Positions 63,415 to 64,000 of a stretch of 64,000 bases of DNA are shown piece by piece (position 1 is the stretch's first letter; each line of letters opens with the position of its first letter). Under the pieces are notes generated by a model. It was given only the letters and a program-made list of their open reading frames with translations. It searched no databases and was not told the origin of the DNA. This DNA is from Kwoniella bestiolae CBS 10118. Lineage: Eukaryota; Basidiomycota; Tremellomycetes; Tremellales; Cryptococcaceae. The DNA is taken from positions 1,798,001-1,862,000 of the forward strand of contig NC_089242.1 of NCBI RefSeq assembly GCF_000512585.2. Direction: 5' to 3'. The translations under genes and the position numbers were made by a program.

Positions 63415-63950
63415 TCAAACAATCCCAAGAGCGTTCTTGAGCTCTTCGACATCCTTATAGCCCTTCTGATCTTCCTCCCACCCTTTCAACCACCCCTTCG
63501 TTTTCAACCCCTCAGCTTCAACAAAAGGCAATGCCCATACTCTTGTAGCTATCCATTTCTCCTTCTCTCCAGCTTTGAGCTCATGGAAGATAGTAGGCAA
63601 TACCGTCCTGGGACTGATCAAATTGGTACTACCATCGACATCTTCCATACTCCCGTTTCCACCATCAGACGGCAGAAGGTTGATCACCCCCGATACGCCC
63701 TTTCGAGATACTGCCACTGCGGCTCTTTCAGTTGAGATTCGTCCGGCAACTCCTTCCTCTACTTTACCAAGTACGGGTATACGTCGTTCAGAGCCCTCCG
63801 GTCCGAAATGCGAGTGAATGGCGAATCCTGAGTCGGCTAGCTTGAGATCACGGTTGAAAGAGGATGAAATGGAGATATGGTGGATACGAGTGTGGTATGG
63901 CTTCGAGGTGGTTGAGGGAGGTACAAGCCAAGTGGTAATCTCAACTTCGG
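63415..63950 (-). CDS. C-terminal exon of a probable DUF2264-family protein (partial)
   Basis: This 178-codon final exon begins at an AG acceptor (frame xCC GAA GTT GAG ATT) and runs to a stop at 63415; the rest lies beyond the right edge. It reads EVEITTWLVPPSTTSKPYHTR, GFAIHSHFGPEGSERRIPVLG, GVSGVINLLPSDGG, NLISPRTVLPTIFHELKAGEK and WIATRVWALPF. I recognise this as like the C-terminal part of DUF2264 proteins, beta-rich, whose fungal genes are often beside polysaccharide-breakdown genes. The family call is from memory of the pattern and needs the missing N-terminus. Confidence 0.5.
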
Positions 63951-64000
63951 CTGAGCGTCATACACCCTGTCAGCTGATGTCGACGCAAGTCTGATAAGAC

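Overview
The window is nuclear DNA of a basidiomycete fungus, most likely a tremellomycete of the Cryptococcus/Kwoniella kind. Genes are tightly packed and most are split by many 50-100 nt GT-AG introns (up to 17 exons in one gene). Many neighbours are divergent or convergent pairs, and the proteins are typical fungal cell-biology genes. I joined exons by hand from splice signals, reading frame and family motifs. Gene ends are more certain than every internal junction, and a few junctions may be off by 1-3 bases.

Region 1 (1-16 kb): the 3' part of a Q/N-rich nuclear-type protein; TRM7 (tRNA 2'-O-methyltransferase) spliced in frame onto a Ser/Thr kinase; then four vacuole/autophagy/TORC1 genes in a row: VMA21 (V-ATPase assembly), SEA4/MIOS (SEACAT/GATOR2), YPT7 (Rab7) and ATG16.

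Region 2 (16-30.5 kb): PCH2/TRIP13 AAA+ ATPase, tubulin cofactor D, PP2A activator PTPA, TRM11 (tRNA m2G10 methyltransferase), a small unknown protein whose coding end overlaps TRM11 tail to tail, and a HAD-type hydrolase with a 9-nt exon.

Region 3 (30.5-34.7 kb): a gene-poor island. It holds a complete 1.8-kb pogo/Fot1-like DNA transposon with inverted ends and a TA duplication, one intact spliced DD35D transposase, and flanks that look like the two halves of a broken host gene.

Region 4 (34.7-56 kb): BUD4 (anillin-like, PH domain), EFM4, ATG3, a GH36 alpha-galactosidase/raffinose-synthase-like gene, PDX1 (vitamin B6 synthase), a multi-pass membrane protein with an Ala/Lys tail, and an eIF4B-like RRM protein.

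Region 5 (56-64 kb): a catabolic-looking set: dienelactone-hydrolase-like protein, GH88 unsaturated glucuronyl hydrolase, a Dal5-type MFS transporter sharing a divergent promoter with GH88, and the C-terminal part of a probable DUF2264 protein. Together they could release and import uronic-acid-containing sugars. The GH88/MFS promoter carries two CGG-type dyads of the kind bound by Zn2Cys6 regulators.

I saw no rRNA, tRNA, CRISPR or plasmid features.
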